A DNA stretch of 64,000 nt from Frateuria_A sp051900415 (GTDB lineage: Bacteria; Pseudomonadota; Gammaproteobacteria; Xanthomonadales; Rhodanobacteraceae). Below the pieces are notes generated by a model, which was given only the letters and a program-made list of their open reading frames with translations, had not been told where the DNA came from and did not search any database. The translations under genes were made by a program, and so were the position numbers. Positions 7,427-14,748 of this stretch are shown here, piece after piece (position 1 is the first letter of the stretch; every line of letters begins with the position of its first letter). Location of the stretch: positions 124,001-188,000 of the forward strand of contig NZ_JBHZGL010000002.1 of assembly GCF_051900415.1 (NCBI RefSeq), in the 5' to 3' direction.

Positions 7427-8923
7427 ATGGGTGTGATCGATCAGCTGCGCGAGATGCGCGAATTCGGCGGCAAGCCGCGTACCGTTGGCCTGGACGACGC
7501 CAACATCGAGCGCATGGCGGCCAGCGCCCCCGAACTGGTGCAGGCTGTCGACGAGGCCCTGGCCCGCCATCGCGAACTGCGCGCGGAACTTGGCGATTTC
7601 CTCAAGCTGGACGAATCCGAGCAGTTGGCCAAGGCCCAGGCCGGCTACGTCAACTTCTATCCGGACGACGCGATCAACCCGTACCTGCCGGCCGCCGCGC
7701 GCGGTCCGTGGATCGTGACGCTCAAGGGCGCCGTGCTGCACGACAACGGCGGCTACGGCATGCTCGGCTTCGGCCACAACCAGCCGGCGATCATGGAAGC
7801 GCTGTCGCAGCCGCAGGTGATGGCCAACGTGATGTCGCCCAGCGTCTCGCAGCTGCGCTTCACCCGCGCGATGGACAAGGAGCTGGGCCGCAGCCGTGGC
7901 GCCAATCCGTACAAGCAGTACCTATGCCTGAACTCCGGTTCCGAAGCCGTGGGCCTGGCCTGCCGCATCGCCGACGTCAACGCCAAGCTGATGACCGACA
8001 CGGGCGGCCGCCATGCCAACCGCACGATCAAGCGCCTGTCCGTGCGCGGCGCCTTCCACGGCCGTACCGACAAGCCGGCGCTGTATTCCGATTCCAGCCG
8101 CAAGACCTACCAGCAGCACCTTGCCAGCTACCGCCACGAGGACACGCTGATCACGGTCGCGCCCTACGACGTGGAGCAGCTCAAAGCCGCGTTCGCAGAC
8201 GCCGACAAGCACGGTTGGTTCATCGAGGCGATGTTCCTGGAGCCGGTGATGGGCGAAGGCGACCCGGGCCGCGCGGTGACGCCGGAGTTCTACAAGGCCG
8301 CGCGCGAACTGACCGAGGTGCACGGCACGCTGCTGCTGGTCGATTCGATCCAGGCCGGCCTGCGTGCGCATGGCGTGCTGTCGATCATCGACTACCCCGG
8401 CTTCGAGAAGCTGCCGGCGCCGGACATGGAGACCTTCTCCAAGGCGCTCAACGCCGGCCAGTACCCGCTGTCGGTGCTGGCTGTCAGCGACCGCACCGCC
8501 GGCCTGTACCGCAAGGGCATCTACGGCAACACCATGACCACCAACCCGCGCGCGCTGGACGTGGCGCTGGCCACGATGGACCTGCTCACCGACGCGGTGC
8601 GCGCCAACATCAAGGCCCGTGGCGAGGAATTCGTGGCCAAGCTGGAAAAGCTCAAGGATGAACTGGGCGGCCTGATCACCAAGGTGCAAGGCACCGGCCT
8701 GCTGTTCTCCTGCGAGCTGGCGCCGCAGTTCAAGTGCTACGGCTCCAACTCGACCGAGGAATACATGCGCGAGCACGGCGTGGGCGTGATCCACGGCGGT
8801 GCCAATTCGTTGCGCTTCACGCCGCACTTCAATGTCACCAGCGCCGAAGTCGACCTGGTCGTGGACCACGTGCGCCAGGCACTGCTGAAAGGTCCGCGCA
8901 AGCAGACCGCCGAGGCGGCCTGA
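7427..8923 (+). CDS. Class III PLP-dependent aminotransferase of unknown substrate
   Basis: 498 residues, longer than most class III transaminases because of an N-terminal extension of about 100 residues. PLP-site elements are visible: NSGSEAV (about 169-175), RGAFHGRT (207-213), LLLVDSIQAGLRAHG (302-316) with cofactor Asp306, and Schiff-base Lys339 in METFSKALNAGQYPLS. In common class III enzymes the third segment reads DEVQTGFGR; here the Glu is Ser. GAGGAGG precedes the ATG. It is monocistronic with its own terminator. An amino group transfer between an amine or amino acid and a keto acid is expected; the substrate cannot be read from the sequence. Confidence 0.88.
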   Translation: MGVIDQLREMREFGGKPRTVGLDDANIERMAASAPELVQAVDEALARHRELRAELGDFLKLDESEQLAKAQAGYVNFYPDDAINPYLPAAARGPWIVTLKGAVLHDNGGYGMLGFGHNQPAIMEALSQPQVMANVMSPSVSQLRFTRAMDKELGRSRGANPYKQYLCLNSGSEAVGLACRIADVNAKLMTDTGGRHANRTIKRLSVRGAFHGRTDKPALYSDSSRKTYQQHLASYRHEDTLITVAPYDVEQLKAAFADADKHGWFIEAMFLEPVMGEGDPGRAVTPEFYKAARELTEVHGTLLLVDSIQAGLRAHGVLSIIDYPGFEKLPAPDMETFSKALNAGQYPLSVLAVSDRTAGLYRKGIYGNTMTTNPRALDVALATMDLLTDAVRANIKARGEEFVAKLEKLKDELGGLITKVQGTGLLFSCELAPQFKCYGSNSTEEYMREHGVGVIHGGANSLRFTPHFNVTSAEVDLVVDHVRQALLKGPRKQTAEAA

Positions 8924-8937
8924 GCGAAGTGAAACGA

Positions 8938-8967
8938 AGGGCGCGTCGGCAACGGCGCGCCCTTTTT
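8938..8967 (+). terminator. Rho-independent terminator of the aminotransferase gene
   Basis: The stem AGGGCGCG / CGCGCCC with a short loop is followed by TTTTT, 15 bp after the stop codon. Confidence 0.85.
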
Positions 8968-8990
8968 CGTGCCTGACAAATTCAGGCTCT

Positions 8991-9046
8991 TGCAGGAGCA
9001 CCTTGGGCGCGACCGGGATGCATTGCGGTCGCGCCCGGCTCCTGCG
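8991..9046. repeat. Diverged palindromic repeat, family C-like
   Basis: An imperfect inverted repeat with GCAGGAGC and GGCGCGACCG on the left and CGGTCGCGCC and GGCTCCTGC on the right, resembling the copies at 23215 and 43157. It lies directly upstream of upp, within its leader. Confidence 0.6.
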
Positions 9047-9068
9047 GCGCGCAACTGGAGGAATTGCC

Positions 9069-9707
9069 ATGCCCGTCACCGAAGTCCGCCACCCGCTCAT
9101 TCGCCACAAACTCGGGTTGATGCGCCGTGCCGGCATCAGCACGAAGGAGTTCCGCGAGCTCGCCTCCGAAGTGGCCGCCCTGCTGACCTACGAGGCGACC
9201 AAGGACCTGGACACACTCGAGGACACCATCGAAGGCTGGGCCGGCCCGGTGACGGTCGAACGTATCAAGGGCAAGAAGGTCACGATCGTGCCGATCCTGC
9301 GTGCCGGCCTTGGCATGCTGCCGGGCGTACTGGACCTGATTCCCTCGGCCAAGGTCAGCGTGGTCGGCGTGCAGCGGGATGAAGCCACGCTTGCTCCGGT
9401 CGCCTACTACGAAAAGCTCAGCGGCAGCATGCACGAGCGCACCGCCCTGATCGTCGATCCCATGCTGGCGACCGCCGGCACGCTCGTGGCGGCGGTCGAC
9501 ATGCTCAAGGCGGCCGGTTGCCGGCGCATCAAGGGGTTGTTCCTGGTCGCCGCGCCGGAAGGCCTCAAGCGCATCGGCGACGCCCATCCGGACGTGGAGA
9601 TCTTCACCGCTTCGATCGACCAGCGGCTCAACGAGAAGGGCTACATCCTTCCCGGGCTGGGCGATGCGGGGGACAAGATCTTCGGAACGAAGCAGCTGCC
9701 AGGTTGA
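9069..9707 (+). CDS. upp: Uracil phosphoribosyltransferase
   Basis: 212 residues, usual length. It converts uracil and PRPP to UMP in pyrimidine salvage. The PRPP-binding loop is ALIVDPMLATAGT (about 126-138), the uracil-binding C-terminal motif GLGDAGDK is at 197-203, and VPILRAGLGM is at about 74-83. The ATG is preceded by CTGGAGGAATT. The next gene converges, with a family A repeat in the gap. Confidence 0.96.
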   Translation: MPVTEVRHPLIRHKLGLMRRAGISTKEFRELASEVAALLTYEATKDLDTLEDTIEGWAGPVTVERIKGKKVTIVPILRAGLGMLPGVLDLIPSAKVSVVGVQRDEATLAPVAYYEKLSGSMHERTALIVDPMLATAGTLVAAVDMLKAAGCRRIKGLFLVAAPEGLKRIGDAHPDVEIFTASIDQRLNEKGYILPGLGDAGDKIFGTKQLPG

Positions 9708-9715
9708 GAAGGCTT

Positions 9716-9782
9716 TAGGGTGGGCTTCAGCCCACCACCAAGGTTGCCGGCGAGGTTGCCGGTGGGCTGAAGCCCACCCTAC
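9716..9782. repeat. GTAG-type palindromic repeat, family A copy 2
   Basis: The arms TAGGGTGGGCTTCAGCCCAC and GTGGGCTGAAGCCCACCCTA lie 8 bp after the upp stop, between converging genes. Confidence 0.9.
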
Positions 9783-9868
9783 GGCGCTTCGTGGGTATCC
9801 ACGCGAGCCCCGACCCCTCACCCTGCCCTCTCCACGGCGGGGAAAGGGCATGAGGTGCGCCTACGGCG

Positions 9869-10825
9869 CTATTTCTTGAAGCGGTCGGTCGCCTCGATCA
9901 GCTCGTGCGTGATGCCCGGCTCGAACGCCGAGTGCCCTGCGTCCTGAACGATGCGCAGGTCGGCCTCCGGCCAGGCGCGGTGGAGGTCCCACGCGCTGCG
10001 GATCGGGCACACCACGTCGTAACGCCCCTGCACGATCACAGTGGGGATGCGTCGGATGCGGTCCACGTTGCGCAGGAGCTGGTCGTCGTGCTCGAAGAAG
10101 CCGCCGTGCACGAAGTAGTGGCATTCGATCCGGGCGAACGCGAGTGCGAACTCATCCTCGCCGCTGCTGGCGATGTAACCCGGGTCCTGGAACAGGAAGC
10201 TGGTGCCAGCCTCCCAGGTCGACCAGGCGCGCGCGGCAGCCAGCCGGGTGGCCGCATCCGGGCTGGTGAGGCGGCGATGGTAGGCGCTCATCAGATCGCC
10301 ACGCTCGGCCTCCGGAATCGCCGCGAGGTAGGACTCCCACGCATCCGGATAGAGCGCGTCGCAACCCTTCTGGTAGAACCATTCCAGCTCCCAGCGACGC
10401 AGCATGAAGATGCCGCGTAGCACCAGCTCGGTCACCTTGTCCGGGTGGCTCTGCGCATAGGCCAGTGCCAGCGTGGATCCCCAGGAGCCACCGAATACCT
10501 GCCAGCGCGAGATCTTCAGGTGCTCGCGCAGTCGCTCGATATCGGCGACCAGGTCCCAGGTGGTGTTGTCGGTCAGCTCCGCGTGCGGCGTCGAACGCCC
10601 GCAGCCGCGCTGATCGAACAGGATGATCCGGTAGACGGCCGGATCGAAGAAGCGTCGGCAACGCGGACTCGCGCCGGCACCCGGGCCGCCGTGCAGGAAA
10701 ACCACCGGCTTGCCGTCAGGATTGCCGCTCTGCTCGTAGTAGATCGTGTGCAGCCCGGACACCGGCAGCATGCCGCTGTCGTAGGCCTCGATCTCCGGAT
10801 ACAGCGCGCGGCGTTCCTGGGTCAT
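9869..10825 (-). CDS. pip: Proline iminopeptidase (alpha/beta hydrolase)
   Basis: 318 residues. It removes N-terminal proline from peptides in the cytoplasm. The family block VVFLHGGPGAGASPRCRRFF is at about 41-60, the nucleophile elbow GGSWGS has Ser114, and the other triad members are Asp270 (QGRYDVVCP) and His298 (DAGHSAFEPG). DQRGCGRS at 71-78 is also diagnostic. The ATG at 10825 gives the family N-terminus; a start 14 codons upstream is possible. A family B repeat separates it from the next minus-strand gene. Confidence 0.94.
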   Translation of the reverse strand: MTQERRALYPEIEAYDSGMLPVSGLHTIYYEQSGNPDGKPVVFLHGGPGAGASPRCRRFFDPAVYRIILFDQRGCGRSTPHAELTDNTTWDLVADIERLREHLKISRWQVFGGSWGSTLALAYAQSHPDKVTELVLRGIFMLRRWELEWFYQKGCDALYPDAWESYLAAIPEAERGDLMSAYHRRLTSPDAATRLAAARAWSTWEAGTSFLFQDPGYIASSGEDEFALAFARIECHYFVHGGFFEHDDQLLRNVDRIRRIPTVIVQGRYDVVCPIRSAWDLHRAWPEADLRIVQDAGHSAFEPGITHELIEATDRFKK

Positions 10826-10879
10826 GCCTGGTTCTCCGTAGGAATGGGAAGCGATCAAGGCTAGCACCCGCGCCTCCTT

Positions 10880-10937
10880 TGTAGGAGCCCGCTTGCGGGC
10901 GACGCGCTTTCTGGCATCGCCCGCAAGCGGGCTCCTT
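10880..10937. repeat. GTAG-type palindromic repeat, family B copy 1
   Basis: The arms GTAGGAGCCCGCTTGCGGGC and GCCCGCAAGCGGGCTCCT surround a loop of about 18 bp. It lies between two minus-strand genes. Other copies are at 21215 and 32723. Confidence 0.9.
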
Positions 10938-10954
10938 GCAAGGGTGCGGTGCGT

Positions 10955-12340
10955 TTATTCGAACAGCTTGCCGGGGTTGAGGATGCCGCTGGGATCGAAG
11001 ACCTGGCGCACCCCGCGCATCAGCGCGATCTCCGCCGCACTGCGGGTACTTCCCAGATAGTCCCGCTTGACCAGGCCGATGCCGTGCTCGGCGGAAATGC
11101 TGCCGCCGTGGCGCTGCAGCGTATCGGCCAGCAGTCGCGTCACCCGTTCGCAGTGCGCGATGAACTCGGCCTGCTGCATGTCTTCAGGCGGCAGGATATT
11201 GATGTGCAGGTTGCCGTCACCGATATGACCGAACCAGACCACCTCCATCCGCGGGTATTCGCGCGCCAGCAGCGCCTGCATCTCGCGCAGGAAGGCGGGC
11301 ATCGCGCCGATGCGCAGCGCGATGTCGTTCTTGTACGGCTTGCGCGGCGCCAGGCTTTCGGTGATGCCTTCGCGCAACCGCCACAGCGTCGCCGCCTGCG
11401 ACTGGCTTTGCGCGATCACGCCATCGGCGATCCAACCCTCGCGCACGCCGTCCTCGAACGCCAGCAATGCCGCCTGCTCGTCGGCATCGTCCAGCGCGTC
11501 GTATTCGGCCACCACGTAGTACGGCAGGTCGGCGTCGATGGCGCGCTGGGCACCGTTCGCCAGCACATGCTTGAGTGCCACGTCAGTGAAGAACTCGAAC
11601 GCCTGCAGCTTCAGCTGTGCACGGAACAGTGCGAACACCTCCATCAGCGCGCCCATGTGCGGTAACGCCAGCAGCATGGTCTGCGCCGGCGGCGCCGGAT
11701 CGGTGAGTTTGAGCTGCGCCCCGACCACCACGCCCAGGGTGCCCTCCGAACCGATCATCAACTGGCGCAGGTCATAGCCGCTGGAGTTCTTCAGCAGCCC
11801 GCGGTTGAGCTCCAGCAGCTGGCCGTTGCCGGCAACCACCGTGAGGCCGCCGATCCACTCGCGCGTCGTGCCGTAGCGGACTACGCGGATGCCGCCTGCA
11901 TTGGTGGCGACGTTGCCGCCGATGGTGCAGGAGCCGCGCGCGGCGAAATCCACCGGATAGAGCAGGCCGTGCGCCCGCGCCTCATCGTGAACGGCTTGCA
12001 GGGTGACGCCGGCCTCGACCGAGAGCAGGCGGTCGGTGGCGTCGAAGCCGAGCACCCGATTCATCCGCTCCAGGCTCAGCACCAGCTCACCACGCGCCGC
12101 CACGGCACCACCGGACAGGCCGGTGCGGCCACCGGAGGGCACCAGCGCGACCTGCCGTTCGCTGGCCCACCGCACGATGGCCTGGACCTCATCGATCGAG
12201 CCCGGCAAGGCCACGGCCAGGGGCGAGGGGCCCCAGCGGCGCGTCCAGTCGCGTCCGTAGTGGATCAGGTCGGCCAGTTCGGTGAGCAGGCGCAGCGAGG
12301 GGACACGGGCGGTCAGTTCGGCGAGGCGGGGGTCGGTCAT
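10955..12340 (-). CDS. FAD-linked oxidoreductase, probable D-2-hydroxyglutarate (or D-lactate) dehydrogenase
   Basis: 461 residues of the GlcD/D2HGDH family. The FAD_binding_4 domain has PSGGRTGLSGGA (about 68-79) and the CTIGGNVATNAGG segment. The C-terminal FAD-oxidase domain has the metal-site motif GHIGDGNLHIN and GGSISAEHGIGL. It lacks iron-sulfur cysteine motifs, which excludes the long Fe-S D-lactate dehydrogenases. It is transcribed divergently from serA with about 120 bp between them. SerA can reduce 2-ketoglutarate to D-2-hydroxyglutarate, and a dehydrogenase that reoxidises it is a known partner in Pseudomonas, so the pairing favours the D-2-hydroxyglutarate assignment; D-lactate remains possible. 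Confidence 0.8.
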   Translation of the reverse strand: MTDPRLAELTARVPSLRLLTELADLIHYGRDWTRRWGPSPLAVALPGSIDEVQAIVRWASERQVALVPSGGRTGLSGGAVAARGELVLSLERMNRVLGFDATDRLLSVEAGVTLQAVHDEARAHGLLYPVDFAARGSCTIGGNVATNAGGIRVVRYGTTREWIGGLTVVAGNGQLLELNRGLLKNSSGYDLRQLMIGSEGTLGVVVGAQLKLTDPAPPAQTMLLALPHMGALMEVFALFRAQLKLQAFEFFTDVALKHVLANGAQRAIDADLPYYVVAEYDALDDADEQAALLAFEDGVREGWIADGVIAQSQSQAATLWRLREGITESLAPRKPYKNDIALRIGAMPAFLREMQALLAREYPRMEVVWFGHIGDGNLHINILPPEDMQQAEFIAHCERVTRLLADTLQRHGGSISAEHGIGLVKRDYLGSTRSAAEIALMRGVRQVFDPSGILNPGKLFE

Positions 12341-12462
12341 GGTGGCTCCGGGGGGAGCCGCCAGCCTGCCAGAGCGGGCCCGGCGCGGTCCAGTGCTGCA
12401 GTGCCGCAAAAACACGGGAGCTCTGGCATAGTAGCCGCTCGCCCCGGCATGGACTTGCGCAG

Positions 12463-13695
12463 ATGAAGACCTCGTTCCCCAGGCAGGACATCCACGTGCT
12501 GCTGCTTGAAGGCGTCAGCCGCAGCGCGGAGGAAGCGTTCCGTCATGCCGGTTACACGCAGGTCGAAGTCCATCCCAAGGCTTTGCCGGAAGCCGAGCTC
12601 AAGGCCCGCCTGGCCGAGGCGCATATCGTGGGCATCCGCTCGCGCACCCAGCTCACGCCCGAGGTGCTGGAACATGCAAGGCGCCTGATTGCGGTGGGCT
12701 GCTTCTGCATCGGCACCAACCAGGTCGACCTGGGCGCCGCGCGAAAGCTGGGCGTGCCGGTGTTCAACGCGCCCTACTCCAATACCCGCAGCGTGGCCGA
12801 ACTGGTCGTCGCCGAGGCGGTCATGCTGCTGCGGGGCATTCCGCAGAAAAACATGCAATGCCATCGGGGCGGCTGGTCGAAGTCCGCCAGCGGCAGTTAC
12901 GAGGCGCGCGGCAAGGTACTGGGTATCGTCGGTTACGGCCACATCGGCACGCAGGTCGGCGTGCTGGCCGAGAGCATGGGCATGCGCGTGCTGTTCCACG
13001 ATATCGAGGCCAAGCTCGCGCTGGGCAATGCGCGCGCTGCGGCGAGCCTGGACGACCTGCTGGAAGCGGCCGACGTGGTCACGCTGCACGTGCCCGATAC
13101 GCCGGCGACACGGATGATGATCGGCGCCGAACAACTCGCGCGCATGCGCGAGGGATCGTTGCTGGTCAACGCCTCGCGCGGCAGCGTGGTGGACATCGAC
13201 GCGCTCGCCGCGGCGCTGTTCAAGGGTCACCTGGCCGGCGCGGCAGTGGACGTCTTTCCGTCCGAACCCAAGGGTAACGACGACGCCTTCGTGTCACCGC
13301 TGGTGGGCATGGACAACGTGATCCTCACCCCGCACATCGGCGGCAGCACGCTCGAGGCGCAGGACAACATCGGCATCGAGGTGGCGAGCAAGCTGGTGCG
13401 CTACAGCGACAACGGCTCGACACTTTCGGCTGTGAACTTCCCTGAGGTTTCGCTGCCCGAGCATCCACGCAGCCGCCGCCTGTTGCACATCCATCGCAAC
13501 GTGCCGGGCACGCTGTCGCGCATCAATGAATTGTTCTCTGCCGGCAACATCAATATCGATGCGCAGTTCCTGCAGACGGACGCCGAGGTGGGCTACGTCG
13601 TGATCGATGTGGCGGCCGACATAGCGCAGACGCAGGCGCTGAAGGAGCGGATGGCGGCGATTCCGGGGACGTTGAAGACTCGCGTGCTGTATTGA
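12463..13695 (+). CDS. serA: D-3-phosphoglycerate dehydrogenase
   Basis: 410 residues, the same length as the E. coli enzyme. It oxidises 3-phosphoglycerate with NAD, the first step of serine synthesis. The nucleotide motif GYGHIG is at 157-162, the catalytic-domain signature LLVNASRGSVVD follows, and PHIGGSTLEAQ carries the catalytic His. The C-terminal ACT domain (about 335-410, LLHIHRNVPGTLSRINELF) is the serine feedback site. A terminator follows. The divergent neighbour probably disposes of the D-2-hydroxyglutarate side product. Confidence 0.96.
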   Translation: MKTSFPRQDIHVLLLEGVSRSAEEAFRHAGYTQVEVHPKALPEAELKARLAEAHIVGIRSRTQLTPEVLEHARRLIAVGCFCIGTNQVDLGAARKLGVPVFNAPYSNTRSVAELVVAEAVMLLRGIPQKNMQCHRGGWSKSASGSYEARGKVLGIVGYGHIGTQVGVLAESMGMRVLFHDIEAKLALGNARAAASLDDLLEAADVVTLHVPDTPATRMMIGAEQLARMREGSLLVNASRGSVVDIDALAAALFKGHLAGAAVDVFPSEPKGNDDAFVSPLVGMDNVILTPHIGGSTLEAQDNIGIEVASKLVRYSDNGSTLSAVNFPEVSLPEHPRSRRLLHIHRNVPGTLSRINELFSAGNINIDAQFLQTDAEVGYVVIDVAADIAQTQALKERMAAIPGTLKTRVLY

Positions 13696-13801
13696 GGCTG
13701 CCTGGGCCTCGCTTGCTGCTGGAAGCGGTGGTCGAACCCGCTTTGCCCATCGGTCAGCGAGCTCGGGTCTGGCGTTGAGGTCGGCACTTCGACTTCGGCC
13801 G

Positions 13802-13824
13802 CGACCACGCTCTGTGGTCGTTTT
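13802..13824 (+). terminator. Rho-independent terminator downstream of serA
   Basis: The perfect stem CGACCAC / GTGGTCG with a GCTCT loop is followed by TTTT. The rest of the 271-bp gap between serA and tRNA-Pro shows no gene. Confidence 0.75.
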
Positions 13825-13929
13825 CGCATGTGAGTGAACCGGTACCGCCGGAAACCTGCACAAGGCACTTCGGCTTTGGCGCAGGGCGCCTGCGCCTGGC
13901 GTGAACGGTGGCTCGGAAAGGTGGAAACG

Positions 13930-13953
13930 AAAACGGCGCCAGAGGCGCCGTTT
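13930..13953 (-). terminator. Terminator downstream of tRNA-Pro
   Basis: On the minus strand the stem ACGGCGCC / GGCGCCGT with a TCTG loop is followed by TTTTCG, 14 bp beyond the tRNA CCA end. Confidence 0.75.
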
Positions 13954-13966
13954 CGAACTACCGAAT

Positions 13967-14043
13967 TGGTCGGGGCGGCCGGATTCGAACCGACGACCCT
14001 CTGCCCCCCAGGCAGATGCGCTACCAGGCTGCGCTACGCCCCG
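13967..14043 (-). tRNA. tRNA-Pro (anticodon GGG)
   Basis: 77 nt with an encoded CCA. The acceptor pairs CGGGGCG with CGCCCCG, the anticodon arm is CTGCC-TGGGGGG-GGCAG with anticodon GGG, and the T arm is GTCGGTTCGAATCCGGC. It is followed by a hairpin terminator. Confidence 0.95.
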
Positions 14044-14110
14044 ACGTGACTCGTGTGTCCGCCGCGTTCGCGGTGAACAGACGGCGAACTATAACAGATG
14101 AGCGAGTGTT

Positions 14111-14467
14111 TCAGCGACGCAGCAGGGTCAGGATTTCTTCCAGTTCCATGCGCACCTGGCGCACGATCTGGTGGGAAATGCTCGACTCCATGCGCGCCTG
14201 CGGGCCTTCCAGGCGAGCGCGGGCGCCGGTGATGGTGAAGCCCTCGTCGTACAGCAGGCCGCGGATCTGGCGGATCATCAGCACGTCATGGCGCTGGTAG
14301 TAGCGCCGGTTGCCGCGGCGCTTGACCGGATTGAGCGCGGGGAATTCCTGCTCCCAGTACCGCAGCACATGCGGCTTCACCCCGCAAAGCTCGCTCACCT
14401 CACCGATGGTGAAGTAGCGCTTCGCCGGGATGGCGGGCAGTTCGGTGTTATTCCCTTGGTCCAGCAT
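14111..14467 (-). CDS. MerR-family transcriptional regulator
   Basis: 118 residues. The winged helix-turn-helix is YFTIGEVSELCGVKPHVLRY at about 18-37, then WEQEFPALNPVKRRGNRRYY. The C-terminal half (LMIRQIRGLLYDEGFTITGARARL and a short coiled tail) matches the short MerR-like protein regularly found downstream of ihfA in gammaproteobacteria. No metal-binding cysteines are visible, so it is not a typical metal sensor. It overlaps the end of ihfA by 20 bp and is the last gene of the pheST-ihfA operon. Confidence 0.9.
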   Translation of the reverse strand: MLDQGNNTELPAIPAKRYFTIGEVSELCGVKPHVLRYWEQEFPALNPVKRRGNRRYYQRHDVLMIRQIRGLLYDEGFTITGARARLEGPQARMESSISHQIVRQVRMELEEILTLLRR

Positions 14468-14747
14468 AGCTCTCGACTCGCACCTTGAGTTTCTGCCCCG
14501 GACGGAACGTCACCACGCGGCGGGCGGAAATCGGAATCTCCTCGCCCGTCTTGGGGTTGCGACCCGGTCGCTGGTTCTTCTGACGCAGGTCGAAGTTGCC
14601 GAAGCCGGACAGCTTCACCTGCTCGCCCCTTTCCAACGCTTCGCGGACGACCTCGAAATAGGCGTCCACGAATTCCTTCGCCTCACGCTTGTTGAGGCCC
14701 ACCTCGAGGAACAGGCGCTCGGCCATTTCCGCCTTGGTCAGCGCCAT
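14448..14747 (-). CDS. ihfA: Integration host factor alpha subunit
   Basis: 99 residues, usual length. With IhfB it forms the DNA-bending heterodimer of the nucleoid. The DNA-binding arm signature is GFGNFDLRQKNQRPGRNPKT at about 48-67, followed by SARRVVTFRPGQKLK. The ATG at 14747 lies 1 bp from the pheT stop at 14749, so it is cotranscribed with pheST, as in E. coli. Confidence 0.97.
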   Translation of the reverse strand: MALTKAEMAERLFLEVGLNKREAKEFVDAYFEVVREALERGEQVKLSGFGNFDLRQKNQRPGRNPKTGEEIPISARRVVTFRPGQKLKVRVESYAGPRE

Positions 14748-14748
14748 C

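Noticed and set aside
13967..14043. tRNA-Pro and tRNA-Ser as integration sites of a mobile element
   Set aside because: No integrase, no repeated tRNA end and no change in gene character beside either tRNA.
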